A stretch of 64,000 bases of DNA from positions 81,246,315 through 81,310,314 of the forward strand of contig NC_092628.1 in NCBI RefSeq assembly GCF_039555335.1, read 5' to 3'. Below the pieces are notes generated by a model, which saw nothing but the letters and a program-made list of their open reading frames with translations, did not search any database and had not been told where the DNA came from. This document shows positions 11,466 to 23,396 of this stretch, in pieces. This DNA is from Amphiura filiformis (Eukaryota > Echinodermata > Ophiuroidea > Amphilepidida > Amphiuridae). Positions within the stretch are counted from its first letter, which is position 1, and every line of letters begins with the position of its first letter. The position numbers and the translations under genes were made by a program.

Positions 11466-11795
11466 AGACCTGCCAACTGTCCCTCATTTTGAGGGACTGT
11501 CCCTCAATTAGGGTTTTCCAAAGTGAAAAAGAGGGACAGTCCTGCTTTTTGAACATATCAGTGATGGCAAATTTAAATGCAAGAACAGCAGAAAATGATG
11601 CGAATTTCACTTTAAAATTTTGCTATAGCATTGTCTTCAGTCTAATGTGATAAATTTAGACCTGCAAAACTTTCCCTGAATTCTGAAATAATTGCACACC
11701 TCAAGTCTTTGAATTTGTCAGTACTTGGTTTGTGTACATATACAAGGTTTTGGCCTCAATGTCCCTCTTTCTGACTTTGGTAGGTTGGCAGGTCT
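11466..11795. mobile_element. hAT-type MITE with 8-bp target duplication
   Basis: Inverted ends AGACCTGCCAAC and GTTGGCAGGTCT bound 330 bp. The 8 bases AAATGTGT occur immediately outside both ends (11458-11465 and 11796-11803), an 8-bp target-site duplication typical of hAT elements. Inside, GTCCCTC words recur in both orientations. It carries no transposase, so it is a non-autonomous member; the perfect duplication suggests a fairly recent insertion. The minus-strand open frame inside it is incidental. Confidence 0.8.
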
Positions 11796-12374
11796 AAATG
11801 TGTGGTGCTCAAGTGTTAAATCACCAAAGATTAACTGAACAACACAAATTATCATGCAAGTACACAGAAGATGCAATTAGAAGTACAATTCGCCTGGTGA
11901 GTGCAATGTAAATGTATTAACCATTTCATCATTTTGCTGGGAAAGGTGTTTTTGTATTTCAAATTGTTTACTTATTTATTGTTTTTATTTAATGAAAAAT
12001 GAATTAATGACTTAAAATAACTTAAAATATGTGCATTTACTTTAATAATCTATTATAAAGTGTTGCAGATTTCCTTTTACAAATTAAGCATACTGCTCAC
12101 CGTCCAGCGCATATTATTTTGCACAAAGGTCTTATGCACACGCTTGACGTCACACACATATATGTCAGGGCTAACACTTATAACATTATAATTCCTCAAT
12201 TTTGCCCAAAATGGCACAAATGACTATAATATCGCACTCACCCATTTAATTACTTATTCAAATATTACTTGGGATCAATATTATCATAAGCGAACAAACC
12301 AAAAGATTGATAAATCTGTATGAACAAAAACTAATTTAATTATATGATTTGAAGACATTACAAACTTTCTTTCC

Positions 12375-12560
12375 AAAGGTGGGTGACTGGCCCCTTAAGT
12401 TGTCTACAATTTTTAATACAATGTTACTTACATCAATACACATATTTTGTTAAAATTGACGCCCAAAGAATGTATTCTACAACAACATTATCGTAATTTT
12501 GACTCCACAATTCACCCAGGTTAACTTAAAATTCACCTTATTTGGCATTTTGATTATACT
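12375..12560. repeat. Dispersed repeat, copy 1 of 3
   Basis: The block from AAAGGTGGGTGACTGGCCCC through TTGTTAAAATTGACGCCCAA to the following TTTTGAC-CCA words recurs at 13137-13330 and partly at 13988-14140. The two later copies flank a reverse-transcriptase fragment. It does not look like coding sequence. Confidence 0.7.
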
Positions 12561-12659
12561 TGTACATAACATTTATATAATAATGTGATTATATCATTTT
12601 TTCAAGAAGAGCAGTGACTTAAGATTTTGATAAAAAACAATTGTGTAACAACCGGGATA

Positions 12660-12850
12660 ACACCCAATATTATAGAGTAAGCAATTTCAATTGTTTACAG
12701 TCATACATGAAATAGTAATGTTATGCTCACTACATTCCTTTGTAACTTTCTTTCCCTGCAATCACAAGATAAAACTCATCATGCAGTGTATAAATTAAAT
12801 CAATTTGAATAAAAATCATTATCATAATATAATTTATAAATAATGTCCAA
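12660..12850. repeat. Diverged piece of the RdRP-unit flank
   Basis: The words ACAGTCATAC, ATGAAATAGTAATGTTA and CATGCAGTGTATAA occur in the same order and orientation at about 26560-26660 and 39160-39270. This shows that the repeating RdRP unit, or its flank, once extended left of copy 1. Confidence 0.6.
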
Positions 12851-13136
12851 ATGTGTGTTTATTTTGTTTTTCAAAGATGTTATTGAATAATTGAGGAGAC
12901 ATTATGTTATATGTATTTATATTTTACCCCAAGTGCCAACTTTAAGGGCTCGGATAGTGATGTTTGCACAATATTTTTGTTGGACCTAAGTATTTTTAAT
13001 AATTTTCATAACATTTGTATTATATTGCAAATTTAAAAAAAAATCAAAATTATTTGATATCAGAAGGACATTCCTCATATTCAGAATGCAATTTGGTGTG
13101 TCTGATGTGCTCTCAAGCCCCACAAAAATACTGTGC

Positions 13137-13330
13137 AAAGGTGGGTGACTGACCCTTTAAGTGGTCAACAATTTTGAATACAATATCACTTAAAAATCAA
13201 TACACATATTTTGTTAAAATTGACGCCCAAAGAAATTTATGTATTGTACAACAAAATTATCATAATTTTGACCCCATAACAATTCACACAGGGTAACTTA
13301 CAATTATTTCAAAAATAAAAATCAAGAGCT
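13137..13330. repeat. Dispersed repeat, copy 2 of 3 (left border of the RT fragment)
   Basis: It closely matches 12375-12560, and its latter half matches 13988-14140. It abuts the LINE fragment at about 13331, so the reverse-transcriptase piece lies between two direct copies. Confidence 0.7.
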
Positions 13331-13987
13331 GTTCATGATCAATTATATGAATATATGAGTAATGTAGGACTGTTATCAAATGCTCAATCAGGATTTCGTC
13401 CGAATCATTCCACAACAACAACCCTTCTAGATGTTCAAGATTACATTTTAAAGAATATGGATACAGGTTATGCTACAGGCGTTTTATTTATAGACTTAAA
13501 GAAAGCATTTGATACTGTAAATCATGATATTCTGATTAGTAAACTTAAACAATATGGGGTATATGGGGATGAATTATTATGGTTTAAATCATACTTAAAC
13601 AACAGAGAACAAACTGTTAATGTTAACTCAACTTTTTCTGACTTTAGGCCAATTGATATTGGTATTCCTCAGGGCTCAATTTTAGGTCCTTTACTGTTTA
13701 TCATTTTTGTTAATTGTTTACCTAATGCTGTGTCTGAATGTAAAACTGTAATGTATGCAGATGATACCTCTTTAATGTGTAAAGCTAAAAATGAATCTGA
13801 TCTTAAAATTCAAATGGAGTCATGTCTAAGTAAGGTAGCTGAATGGTTCAAAGTAAACAAACTCACTTTAAATGTTGAAAAGACTAAGTTTATGATCTTT
13901 GGTACAAACAAAATGCTTGAAAAGTTCAACAATATACATTTATTATATAACAACAATGACATTGAAAGAGTAGATGAGTTTAAAAAA
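13331..13987 (+). pseudogene. LINE reverse-transcriptase fragment (truncated)
   Basis: The translated frame shows core reverse-transcriptase motifs of a non-LTR retrotransposon in the correct order. These are FRPNHSTTTTLLD (finger), FIDLKKAFDTVNH (motif A, first catalytic Asp), GIPQGSILGPLLF (motif B), YADDTSL (motif C, the catalytic Asp pair) and LNVEKTKFMIFG beyond it. The set resembles the Jockey/CR1 group. Endonuclease, the rest of ORF2 and the 3' tail are missing. Past about 13987 the frame runs into an unrelated repeat and stops at 14080, so the last 30 or so residues of the open frame are not element sequence. It is flanked on both sides by the same dispersed repeat. It is a dead fragment although its frame is still open. 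Confidence 0.85.
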
Positions 13988-14140
13988 ACAATTTTGAATA
14001 CAATATCACTTAAAAATCAATACACATATTTTGTTAAAATTGACGCCCAAAGAATGTATTCTACAACCAAATTATCATAATTTTGACCCCACAACAAGTC
14101 AAACAGGGTAACTTATAATTATTTCAAAAATGAAAATCTT
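13988..14140. repeat. Dispersed repeat, copy 3 of 3 (right border of the RT fragment)
   Basis: From ACAATTTTGAATACAATATC to GGGTAACTTATAATTATTTC it matches the second half of 13137-13330 almost exactly. The reverse-transcriptase frame terminates inside it. Confidence 0.7.
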
Positions 14141-14279
14141 ATTGCCTCCCTGGGCCAGAATTCCAGTAGTCATAACCAAGATAACGACATACTTGTATCA
14201 CATTATCTTAGTTAATTTCAATATGTGGGACAAACTTACATTAATTAACTCCAAGATACCAAGTATATATATACCATTC

Positions 14280-15480
14280 TTTAAAAAAAATATTCCAAAT
14301 GGGGTCTTTATTCGTCTCATCAGAAGAACCCTTGATGGTTCTTATAGTAAGGAACCATACCAGAAACTTTGGTCACTCTACGAACTTTTCGGTTCTCTTG
14401 CCACTTTGCCGTTCTCTAAAGCTGTAATGGTTCTCTAGAGGCTTTTGAATATTCAGGAACCATTTTTAAGGGCTCAAGTGTGAGTGTCCCCTTTTGGAAC
14501 TTTTTTTTTATTCTTAAGAGTGAGGAAAAAGGCATGCCTGGACTAGACTACATCCGAGGGTCATTCAATAAGTTCTACCTCTGCCCTTGGAACATGGAAG
14601 TTTCTTCAATCTCAGCATGATTATACATTGGAATGTCACCTTCAAATGAGGGCAAATGTATATTGATTCCTTTTCCAGATTTTTGAAGGTGACCTCAGGT
14701 TCAAAATAAGATTTGATATGATACATCAAAAAAAGCCCAAACAGAACGATGGCCAGGAATAAAATGCATTTAAACTTTTTTTGTATAGGCATATAATAGA
14801 GATAATTTTTGCTGAAATGTTTTGTTCATCTTTAAGAAAAATATTTGATTACAGTTCTTATCTGCTGTTTTGTGTGGGGGTTTGTGTGCTAAAAAGCAAC
14901 GTTTTCTTGGAGTGAAGTAACCTTTTTGTACATAACTGGTATTTACATTTACTACTAGACGTTGATATATGAAGGTGGAGGCTGAACTTTTTGAATTTAC
15001 AATCGTACATACATACATCCCCTCACCGCCACAAACCTACACACGCACAGTTGGAGGCATTTACAAACGTACGTAGACTTAATTATACAATAAAACTATG
15101 CGCTTTACAGAGAAAGGACTGATATATATTAATACAGAAATATAAAGCAAGTAAACGAATTAAATATTTGGTTACAAATCAGTTGACTGTCCTATCGCGA
15201 TTGGTAATAAGTTTCATCCAGAGTATAATACACTTTACCAACACCAATTCTGGAATGAGTTGTTGCATGTTGTTCGGAATGTTGTTGCATATGTAGTAAT
15301 CTTGTTAGGGCTTGGACTAAGGTCCATCTATTCCACCAAAAGACTGAAGCCAAGTCGCTGAGCTATCGATTTTTGAGGTAGTGTGCTTTTGGCGGTGGGA
15401 AAATCTTGCTTCATTGGTCAAAAGTTAATCGCTCGTCGATAAAATAAAAAGCAAATAATAGCTAGGCCTTATTCCCAAAG
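14280..15480. repeat. Diverged downstream flank of RdRP unit 1
   Basis: Scattered blocks match the better preserved flanks of copies 2 and 3. The GGAACCA...GGTTCAAGTGTGAG-type block near 14450 matches 27230-27300. The GCATGCCTGGACTAGACTACAT block at 14532 matches 27412. The CTATCGCGATTGGTAAT block at 15190 matches 27620, and GACTGAAGCCAA near 15343 matches 27958. Between them lies an insertion-like stretch beginning near 14552 with GAGGGTCATTCAATAAGTTC, which resembles a mariner terminal repeat; only that end is recognisable. No gene supported. Confidence 0.55.
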
Positions 15481-16476
15481 TATTTTAATCTGGAAATAAC
15501 TGAGAATGATGATGTTTGCACTATTGTTTGCACTATTATGCTATTTTCATTTCCAGTCTCCCCTAAGGTCGACATGCCGTATACGATGGAGTCAGGAGGG
15601 GCCTCACACATGAGGCATAGGCCTATATAGATGTGCTGCTCCAGTCCGGTACTTCGATATGGTTATATGTTTGATTTGAAGACAAAAAGTCTTAGATAGC
15701 GAAAAATACATTTTCGGCGATATTATAAATCATACCCTTAGAAATGAATATGCCTATGGGTTTGCAGCTCTGAGCCGCACATCAGAAAATAATTAGGCCC
15801 ATATGGTACCCCTCTCCGCTCTGTTTCGGTGGTACACCGGCCTCAATCCACACCCATGTCAAAAAATCTATCACTGGTCCCTAATACCATTTCCAAAAGG
15901 TTTCAAATTTATGGGTTTCTAATGTGGCCTAAGTTCAATTTGGGAGAGGGGCAAGTAAGGAAACGGCGCGGTGGTAGAATAAGAGAGGAAACGAGTTCCG
16001 GGGGTAACTTTTGCCGGGTTTGATGACACAGCCTAGTGAAACCAAACCAGTATCGTATCACCAGATTATTAGTATCGGAAGACAACGCGACTGAGAAGAC
16101 AAAAATGAAAAAGTACCTCGTTCCCGCGCCTATTCATACAATTGATGACAGTTTTTACAGTAGGCCTACACCTCGGTTAGGTTGTACTGCTGAGAGGATG
16201 CATTCTGCAATGTTGAGTTTCTTGTGGTTTCTTCATCATCATACTACGAAGCATACGGAGCATCGGATGAACGTACATAATAGAAATGTTTGTAAGATGA
16301 TGGTGCATCTGTCAAGACTTGCGACTGATCCTTGAAATTACGCCATTGATTTGACATCGCATACCTCTGTATAACGGAACTTAATTACAAGTGAACTGTA
16401 CTGTTAATGTAAGAGCAAATTGATTCTTTTGGTGAGAAGTAATAATGCGTCGCCAAACCATGGCCACACTATTTCT
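15481..16476. other. 3' flank of RdRP copy 1
   Basis: There is no separate gene. The block near 16048-16090 (CAGTATCGTATCACCAGATTATTAGTATCGG) corresponds to 29368-29412 and 44990-45040 of the other copies. There the equivalent site reads AATAAA on the minus strand, while here it is AATAAT. Transcript 3' ends may lie in this area. Confidence 0.45.
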
Positions 16477-19400
16477 TTACGACTCATCAGGCAAGTCATC
16501 GGGCATTTCATCCGGCACGTCATTGGGCACGTAATCAAAGTTTAACTGTGCGAGTAAATCCATGACATTGAAATTGTCAAATAGATCATCCTCAATGTCT
16601 TCCTTGAAGATCGATGGATCCTCTTCCCACTCCTGAATCCGATCATGAACCTCATTTACCTCAGACTGAGGACCTATCATGGTAACTCGTCCATTCGGTC
16701 GTTTGCCCCGTCCCATTGGTCGTATTGATGTTTCTATCTTTGGGAACTCATTGCTGAGTCTCCCTTGCCATACCGTGAAAGATGTGTAGAGGTTGTTACC
16801 TACCGTTACCGACACCTGTATCACTTCTTCACTGGAGTTGTCATATACTTGAAGGATACTGTGTATTGTACCGCAGAGTGCTAATTGATGATACGCCTTT
16901 TCAGCCAGAGTAGCGAGCTTTCTTACGTGTGCTTTTGATAGCTTTGGTTTCTGGCACATTGCAGGAACATAGCGATGTTCTTTGTGATAAAACATCCTTG
17001 TTGCGCAGAATGACAAGAATTCCACTAATAGCTTGATAGGCTTTTCAATCTCCCCATATTCATCAAGCTGGGTTGCGTCTTCTGCATTCCAGTATGCTTG
17101 CTGCCCAGCTTCAACAATAAAGGACCTTTGTATAGCGAAACCACATAGAAGAACTAAGAGTTCTATTGTACCAACTTCTTTGTCCAGTTTCTGAGTCTCA
17201 CGCCATTGCATAAGGACTCCTGCTGCAGTCCTCATCCACGGATTCTCTTCTAGGTAATGGAATACAATCGGGAGATCTTCAATGCTCCGTGGGTCTCCTT
17301 GAGCAGCTTGGTACAGGTTTGCATCAATAGCGTTAAGTTGATAGCCTTCCGCTTCTATTGCAAGGCGTCCCATTACAGATGGAACTACAATATTCAACGC
17401 ATCAGGGTTACGGTTGCGCACCTCACACAGAACGTCTGCTACCACCCAAGGAAAGCTAAGATACTTCTTGTCCCTCTGCCTGTACGTCACCATATACCAT
17501 GCCGATGCTTTGGCAAGACTTTCTTCTGGGAATGTAAGCAGGCTGTCCCGCCCTCCAAACTCTTCAAAGAACGCCCTTCTTGTTTTGTTCCACAGATGTT
17601 TTACTTTCACTGTGATGATGTTCTTGACATCGTAGATCTCGTTGCGCTGGGACACACGTTTACTTAGTCGCCCGATATTTCCAGATAACGCCTCGCTTTC
17701 ACTAGTTATGCCGTACTGTGTCAAAATGGCTTCTAGTTGCCGATTGTAGCGATTCAGGGATCTTTCGGCATCCTGTTGAAAGGCTTCCCTTCCAGGATAT
17801 TCCAGAGCAACATCAGGAGGAACATCAACGGGGTCTTTCTGTTGAATGGCTATCCGATCTATCTGACGACATTGACGAAAGAGATGACCCAGGATTTTCC
17901 CTGATCTGTATGTCGATTTATCACGTTTTCCCATGAAATCTGGATACCTATACGGACGTTCTTCCTTTTCTAGATCTGGGGAATAACCTGTTTTGGCAAA
18001 ATCAACCGCTTTGGAGAATTTTTCGGCAATACTGACACAAACTCTGGAAAAGATGTTAGTTATGTCAGCTTGAGCCAAATGAGCGTTTGCTATCAGACCT
18101 ACGTTGTCGTTCTTGATGTAATCCGCTATGTACTTGATCATATCGGATACTTCAATAGGTCCATTATGCCTTAACTTCTGTGGTGGTGTAAAATCCATCG
18201 GCTCTTCGTTGGCTCCTTCAAAAGTTAGCTCTGGCATCCAAGTGACGAAGTATTCGTCTCCATCTAGATCTGATCCAGCCATTTCATCAGGATGTGGTCG
18301 TTTACCACGTTGAGGGAACACGACACAGTCAACCATATGATGCAATTCTGGCACATCGACTGCCTCAAATTTGCGAAGATCACCGGGTGCTAAGGCAGGA
18401 AACTTGGTGATAACTACAGTGCCCGTGCGTACTTTCTTGGTAACCTGAGGTTTGTCTATCTGCTTGGAGTACTGGATAAACACTTGACCATAGTTAAGCT
18501 CACCTGTTTCGTCCAAAACCCCAATCATATTTCTGCCAAACTGAGACGGGATATCAATTCTGGCTTTTCTCTGGAGCTGGCCTGTCAAAGACAATGTAGC
18601 AAAACAAATTGGAGTCACAAGTAAGCTATAATCAAATCCATGAAGTCAAGCTATGTTATATTGTACTTTTATTATTTTCATGCTTTTCTTGATACTGTTG
18701 CCCTTTTTGCCCGTCATTCATAGATTTGTGTTGAGTTGTGTGTGATTCATCAAGCTTTGGAAACTATAAACAAATTTACTTTCCGCCAGCAGACAAATGC
18801 ACAGGTAGGATTGCTTATAGAGCAAACTACACTGATTTTAGCCTGTATCTTTGTGTATTTAGAAGTTGTGAATTCTTACCTATGCTATTTCGGTAAACAG
18901 CAAGTAGAAGTCCGCGGAAAAACGGTTCTGAGGTTAATCTTATGCCAGCTTCAACCACTTTGCGATAGTTGATGGACGTCTGTTGCGCTGCTCTTCTAGA
19001 TAGCGACTTCGCTGCTACATCATCGTCAAAGAACATTCCTCCCAGTTCATACAGCAAACCTTCCTGGAGTTCTTTGAAAATATCGTCTCCTACTCCAAGT
19101 CCAGACAAGAGAGTTATTGCTTGACGATTCAGATACAGCCGACCTGTTAATGATCAATATTGTTTGGACAAGATGGTGTGTAATCGACAACTTACACGGT
19201 CTATTTAAAATTAGAATTTCTTTTGCTCATTTTTGGATATACAAAATTGTTCACCATTACTTTATGCTGCCCATGATTTGCATAGGATTTACGTATTTGG
19301 TTCTATTTCATAAGAACTTCCAATCCAATCCCCTACCCACCCATCTCCAGTTCTGTCTCTCATTTGGTATCTCCTGTGTTTAGTGTTTTTGAATTTTAGT

Positions 19401-22169
19401 AAAATGAAATCTGTTAATTGTCTGGTCTTTTCTATGGAATACTGTCCTACGCCCCAAAGTTGGAGCTAAGTGGACAGGATTGATGGTTGCGCAATGTGGG
19501 TGAAGAAGTTACATGAGGCGGCTACTTTGAATGACTTTGTACTGGTTATGTTGATGATTTCTTCTGGTAGTGAGTTCTAATCTCTCGTAGTGAGAGGAAT
19601 AAAGAGGTTCTTGTAGCAGTCTTTGCTAGCCTGGATTAGGATGTAGCAGCTCTTATTTGGATAGCGAAGTTTGTGAGCCTGATGATTTTTCTACCGGTAG
19701 CGAGGTGTTCTACTAAATAAAACATTAATAACATTTCAAAACATTTTTCTTCTTTATAGCTTACATGGTTTCGAGTTGTTCATGATCTCTATCGTTTTGT
19801 GATCGCTTTGGAATTTTTCCATGCTCGTACGGTAGATGAGTTTATCGCCGTCGAGTCTTGGATCTATTCCTATCATTCCCTTACATCCTGCATATCGGAT
19901 CTGGAAAGCTGATGGGATCTTCTTTTTCCTGTTCCCTGTTATCTATTAATTAAATTATTATATGAAACAAAGTAGAGCGATAAGTGGATGTCAATATCAT
20001 AACGAGGTCATCTGGGTATTTACTTCTACTGTACTGCACACCCACCTTGCAGCAGTGGTGCAATGAATTGGCTACAAGAGCGTACTACAGATCAACTTAG
20101 AAGGAAGCCAGTGCAGTCTTCCTTCTCTTGCTCTAAAATTATTGTTTCGGTAATCTTTTGTCCGCGGACACCGAACGTGGGATCCACTTTATCTCCCATT
20201 GGTTTAAGTAATAATAATAATAAGTAATACTCTACATATTTTCATTGACTGGCGATCGCGGCTTTAAATTCGTGATAGCCCGAAATGTTATACTGATCTC
20301 TTGATCAGACTAGACCGTTCCAGAACGAGCAAAACAATGGAAATTATTAATGTATCCCTAAAACAAATTGGAACCCAGATCCGGACCCAAAAGTCCAAAC
20401 TGATGTCTTACCTTTGCAGCTAGCGATGAAGAAACTCTACCAATACCATCAGAGAAACAGTACTTTCCATCAGCACTCTTAATATCATCATCACGCTCCA
20501 CCTGTCCCGCTTCCACGGTGACTTTTACACTTTCTTCAGATGTAGAGAAACACTGTCCCATTCGAGAGACGTAAGTGGCCACACACGTGATGTTGGTAAA
20601 GGTCCCCATCCATTGCCTGACATTACTGGTTGTGTTTCCTTTCAGGTCTATCGAGTAGAGCCAACAACCATGATCTCTCAGTTGACTATTAGAGCAAGCG
20701 AGGAACTCGTAGCAACGGTCACCAATGTGAATTCCTGAAGTGAGAACATCCACGACCCGACGTGTTATCTCGTCCCCCTGTGAGGTATCAAAACTACCAA
20801 GCTTGGTGAAAGTTTCGTCTCGGAACACAACACGCATGCAAAATTCTTCCCCGTATTCTCGCAGAACTCTATTCTCGGCCATTAGTTCTGCTGGTAGGAG
20901 AAGACATCGGGTTGGAGTAACTATAGCGCGTCGAACGAATCTACAATTATCGTAATGGTCGTCTTCTACATCGTCGCTATCAAGAGCAGCTTTGAAATTG
21001 ATCTCAAACTGTTCAGCTAGGTCAAGAAATCTATCTCCTTCCAGTGTTGGATCCACCTGTAACGCCAATTGTTGAAGCGCTTTCAGAGCTGCAGGATGGT
21101 TCTTGAGATGGATTTTGTTAAGCATAGCGAAAAGTCGTGTTGCTCTATCTGTGATCAAAAATCCTTGCGACAAAAGACACTCTAATATATACACCAGATC
21201 AAAATCCCCACCAAATCGTGGCAAAGCAGCTGACGCTGTTGGGAATCTCGTAAACACGTGTGTCCAATGAATCCTGTATTTGAAAACTTGGAATCGGCTG
21301 ATGACTCCTTGGAACTTTTGGCATGATTTCTCTGAGACTGATATTGAAAGAACGGACGAATTGCCAATGATCTCTGTACTACAACAGCAAGTTCGTGTTA
21401 CTCTTTTTACAGTTGTGTCAGAATCACGATCACGAACAATTTGGTGGAATGTAGGTGGTGCCTTAAGCATGAAGTATACAGAAAGTCCAGGTCTATCTTG
21501 TGGATAATCTACAAGAACGAATTCTTGCAGATCATCGTAACGTACGCGAAGTCTGTACTCGTACTCGACTCCTCTATCGGACTGACAATGGAATAGCATG
21601 GTAAAGAATCTACTGTCGTGCTCAAAGTCAATGGAAGTGGACTTGTCTCGAGACTTGTCTTTGTTACCCTTTCTTACTAGCTTTACTGTGTCAGGATTAA
21701 TAAGTGATATGTGTTTGTAATGTTCTACAAATGTCCATCTATCTTCCATGCATCCGAGTGAAAAACTGCATAATTTGATGTTTTCATGAACATTTGATGT
21801 TCGGCCCTTGCGTGTATATGCTGCTTCCATGTCGGTTGACATCCATAATTTCCAGTTGTACGTATTGCAAAGTTCGCACCAAAGACGACATGAATGGAGA
21901 AATTGATTGAAGAAGTGGTCGGGTTCGGTTCCATGATAATTAATATTGAACTCACAGTAATAAGGGATTTGTATGCTTGCAGCGCTTAGAAGTGATATTC
22001 CTTCTTCCCTGTGCTCTCTAAAGTTGTGCAAGAGACCACCAAAAGTGCATTCGATAAAGTTGGGACAGCGATTCAAGGTGCCTTGGTCAGCACAGACCAC
22101 GGTCAGTTTGGTATGATGTAGAGTACATTGACCGGTGCCCCGATATCCGGAAGCATATCCGGAAGCCAT
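16477..22169 (-). CDS. Cellular RNA-dependent RNA polymerase, copy 1 (4 coding exons)
   Basis: Predicted exons on the minus strand are 20412-22169, 19765-19942, 18880-19143 and 16477-18581. All introns are GT-AG, and phases 0, 1 and 1 join without a stop to give 1434 aa. The protein follows the eukaryotic RdRP family (QDE-1/EGO-1/RDR). Motifs are VRRAIVTPTR (about 412-421), FLACSNSQLR (489-498), RMGQCFS (536-542), FSDGIGR (572-578), IPSAFQIRY (595-603), LNRQAITLLSGLGV (650-663), VLDETGEL (755-762) and PQRGKRPHP (823-831). The catalytic DLDGD, which binds metal, is at 838-842 (bases 18256-18270). By family, it copies RNA templates into dsRNA for small-RNA pathways. The N-terminal 350 residues match nothing I recognise. 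The tail is acidic and ends in PDE/PDD repeats. The start is supported by an in-frame TGA just upstream. This is the most diverged of the three copies. Confidence 0.92.
19440..19690 (-). mobile_element. LINE ORF2 C-terminal fragment in RdRP copy 1 intron 2
   Basis: Read on the minus strand, this segment encodes a KDCYKNLFIPLTTRD-NSLPEEI-type stretch, the usual end of Jockey/CR1-like LINE polymerases, with an in-frame stop. Introns 2 of copies 2 and 3 are only about 280 bp, while this one is 621 bp, so the extra DNA is an insertion private to copy 1. A related fragment lies at 28253-28592. Confidence 0.6.
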
Positions 22170-22214
22170 AATTTGCGAATCGGCGGCAACCAGAGTATTG
22201 CGTCACCTGCGTTA

Positions 22215-22253
22215 TTAACAGAGGTACCAAAACATGGTTTCGTCAATAATTCT
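22215..22253 (-). promoter_or_regulatory. 5' splice acceptor and short upstream ORF of RdRP copy 1
   Basis: TTTTATCTTTCAG just beyond 22253 is a good acceptor and is conserved before the coding exon in all three copies. In the leader an ATG at 22235 opens a six-codon frame closed by TAA. A same-position mini-ORF is present in the other two copies, so it could dampen translation of the main ORF. Confidence 0.5.
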
Positions 22254-22328
22254 CTGAAAGATAAAATATTTGGTTACAGGTCAATAGTCAGAAGGGTCAC
22301 TTGTGAAAAAAGAACAATGAAGATCGTT

Positions 22329-22445
22329 ATAACCCATAGTCCTTACCGTAACCCTAACCTATAAGCAACCCCTTAATCCTAAACCTAACTCTACCTCAAA
22401 ATCCCTAACGCTGTCTCTGACCCTAATCTTAATCCTAATCCACAG
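22329..22445. repeat. Degenerate CCCTAA (telomere-like) repeat, copy 1
   Basis: The run includes AACCCTAACC, CCTAAACCTAACTCTA and CCCTAATCTTAATCCTAATCC. It lies in the predicted intron between the noncoding 5' exon and the first coding exon. Equivalent runs are found at the same place in copies 2 and 3. It is too degenerate to be an active telomere. Confidence 0.6.
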
Positions 22446-22681
22446 TGATCCAATTCTCTGAGTTGTAGCTAGTGATGCTGCGATAAACCCATACGCGCTT
22501 CTTTAACCCTAGGGCCTATATGTAAACAGGCATATATGTAAACTTATTAGAACTTTACAGAATTGAACATATAAATTATCAGCCGGGAAACCAGCCTCAT
22601 ATAAATAGTTTTTCACCATTCGCAACGCCATTAGCTGCCATTTCACACATATAGTTATTCACATTTTACAGTAATACTTAC

Positions 22682-22935
22682 CACACCTACAAGTTCATGC
22701 GATTTCCTTCAATTATGAATAACTGAATGACATATCCTTATTTACCCTTGCTGAATGTGTACGGTAATTCAAAGTCTGGTGATTTGACCCTGTAATCATG
22801 ATAATGACACAGCGAACCAGCAGTGCAAGGCAGTAAGCTAGTGACTCATTAAACATGGCAGATATATATAGATAGATATATACCCTGGATAGTGGATTGC
22901 GTGAGTGTAGTGCGACGAGGGGAATTCCCAACTAG
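22682..22935 (-). promoter_or_regulatory. Predicted promoter and noncoding first exon of RdRP copy 1
   Basis: GGGGAATTCCC at 22919-22929 is a perfect kappaB (Rel/NF-kappaB) consensus. A TATA-like run (22862-22882) follows 36 bp nearer the gene, and a splice donor (GGTAAGTATT, intron starting 22681) lies about 180 bp further. The layout fits a TATA promoter with a short noncoding exon spliced to the acceptor at 22253. The block around the kappaB site is better conserved among the three copies than the surrounding DNA. Binding and transcription start are inferred, not shown. Confidence 0.5.
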
Positions 22936-23019
22936 CAGTTACGTACGTAGTCGTGTAGTACAATGTGTACACAGACAGTGGGAAATCCATATTGCGTAAT
23001 CATTATGGATAGTATTACT

Positions 23020-23120
23020 ATTTAATATTATGATTATTATTATTATGATGATGATGATGATTATAACCATATTATTAAGATTGTTATAATTATGATTATT
23101 ATCAATTTCATCATCTTCAT
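23020..23120. repeat. ATT/ATG-rich microsatellite
   Basis: Runs of TTATTATTATTATGATGATGATG and related words; a simple-sequence tract. A shorter counterpart (TTATTATTATCATCATCATT) is near 51670 in copy 3. Confidence 0.6.
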
Positions 23121-23396
23121 TAATTATTTCTGTTTATAACAACGTGTGTGTACCGTAACCGTGTAGCCTACTTTGTTTTTTAATATCAAGAAGTCTGTTT
23201 TGCTAAAACAAAAAGAGGCCATAAGCTACTAATATATAGGACTTATATAGAAATGTGGGGTAAAAGCATCAAGTCATAAATTTCCGGCTATTTGAAAGGG
23301 TTGCACGAAACCCTAAGCTTGAATACGGGATTTTTTTTATCCCACAGTGGCTTCCGTTTGTAGAAAGGTGAAACAAGTTACCTTAAAAATTCCAAA

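Noticed and set aside
14552-15020. Mariner transposon
   Set aside because: Only one end resembles a mariner terminal repeat (GAGGGTCATTCAATAAGT). No matching right end or transposase was found, so it is mentioned only within the flank entry.
16477-22169. Endogenous viral RNA polymerase
   Set aside because: The catalytic signature is DLDGD with the surrounding RDR-family motifs, typical of cellular two-barrel polymerases. Viral RdRPs carry a GDD-type palm. Conserved introns also argue against a viral insert.
22329-22445. True telomere end
   Set aside because: The CCCTAA units are degenerate, short and internal, with genes on both sides.
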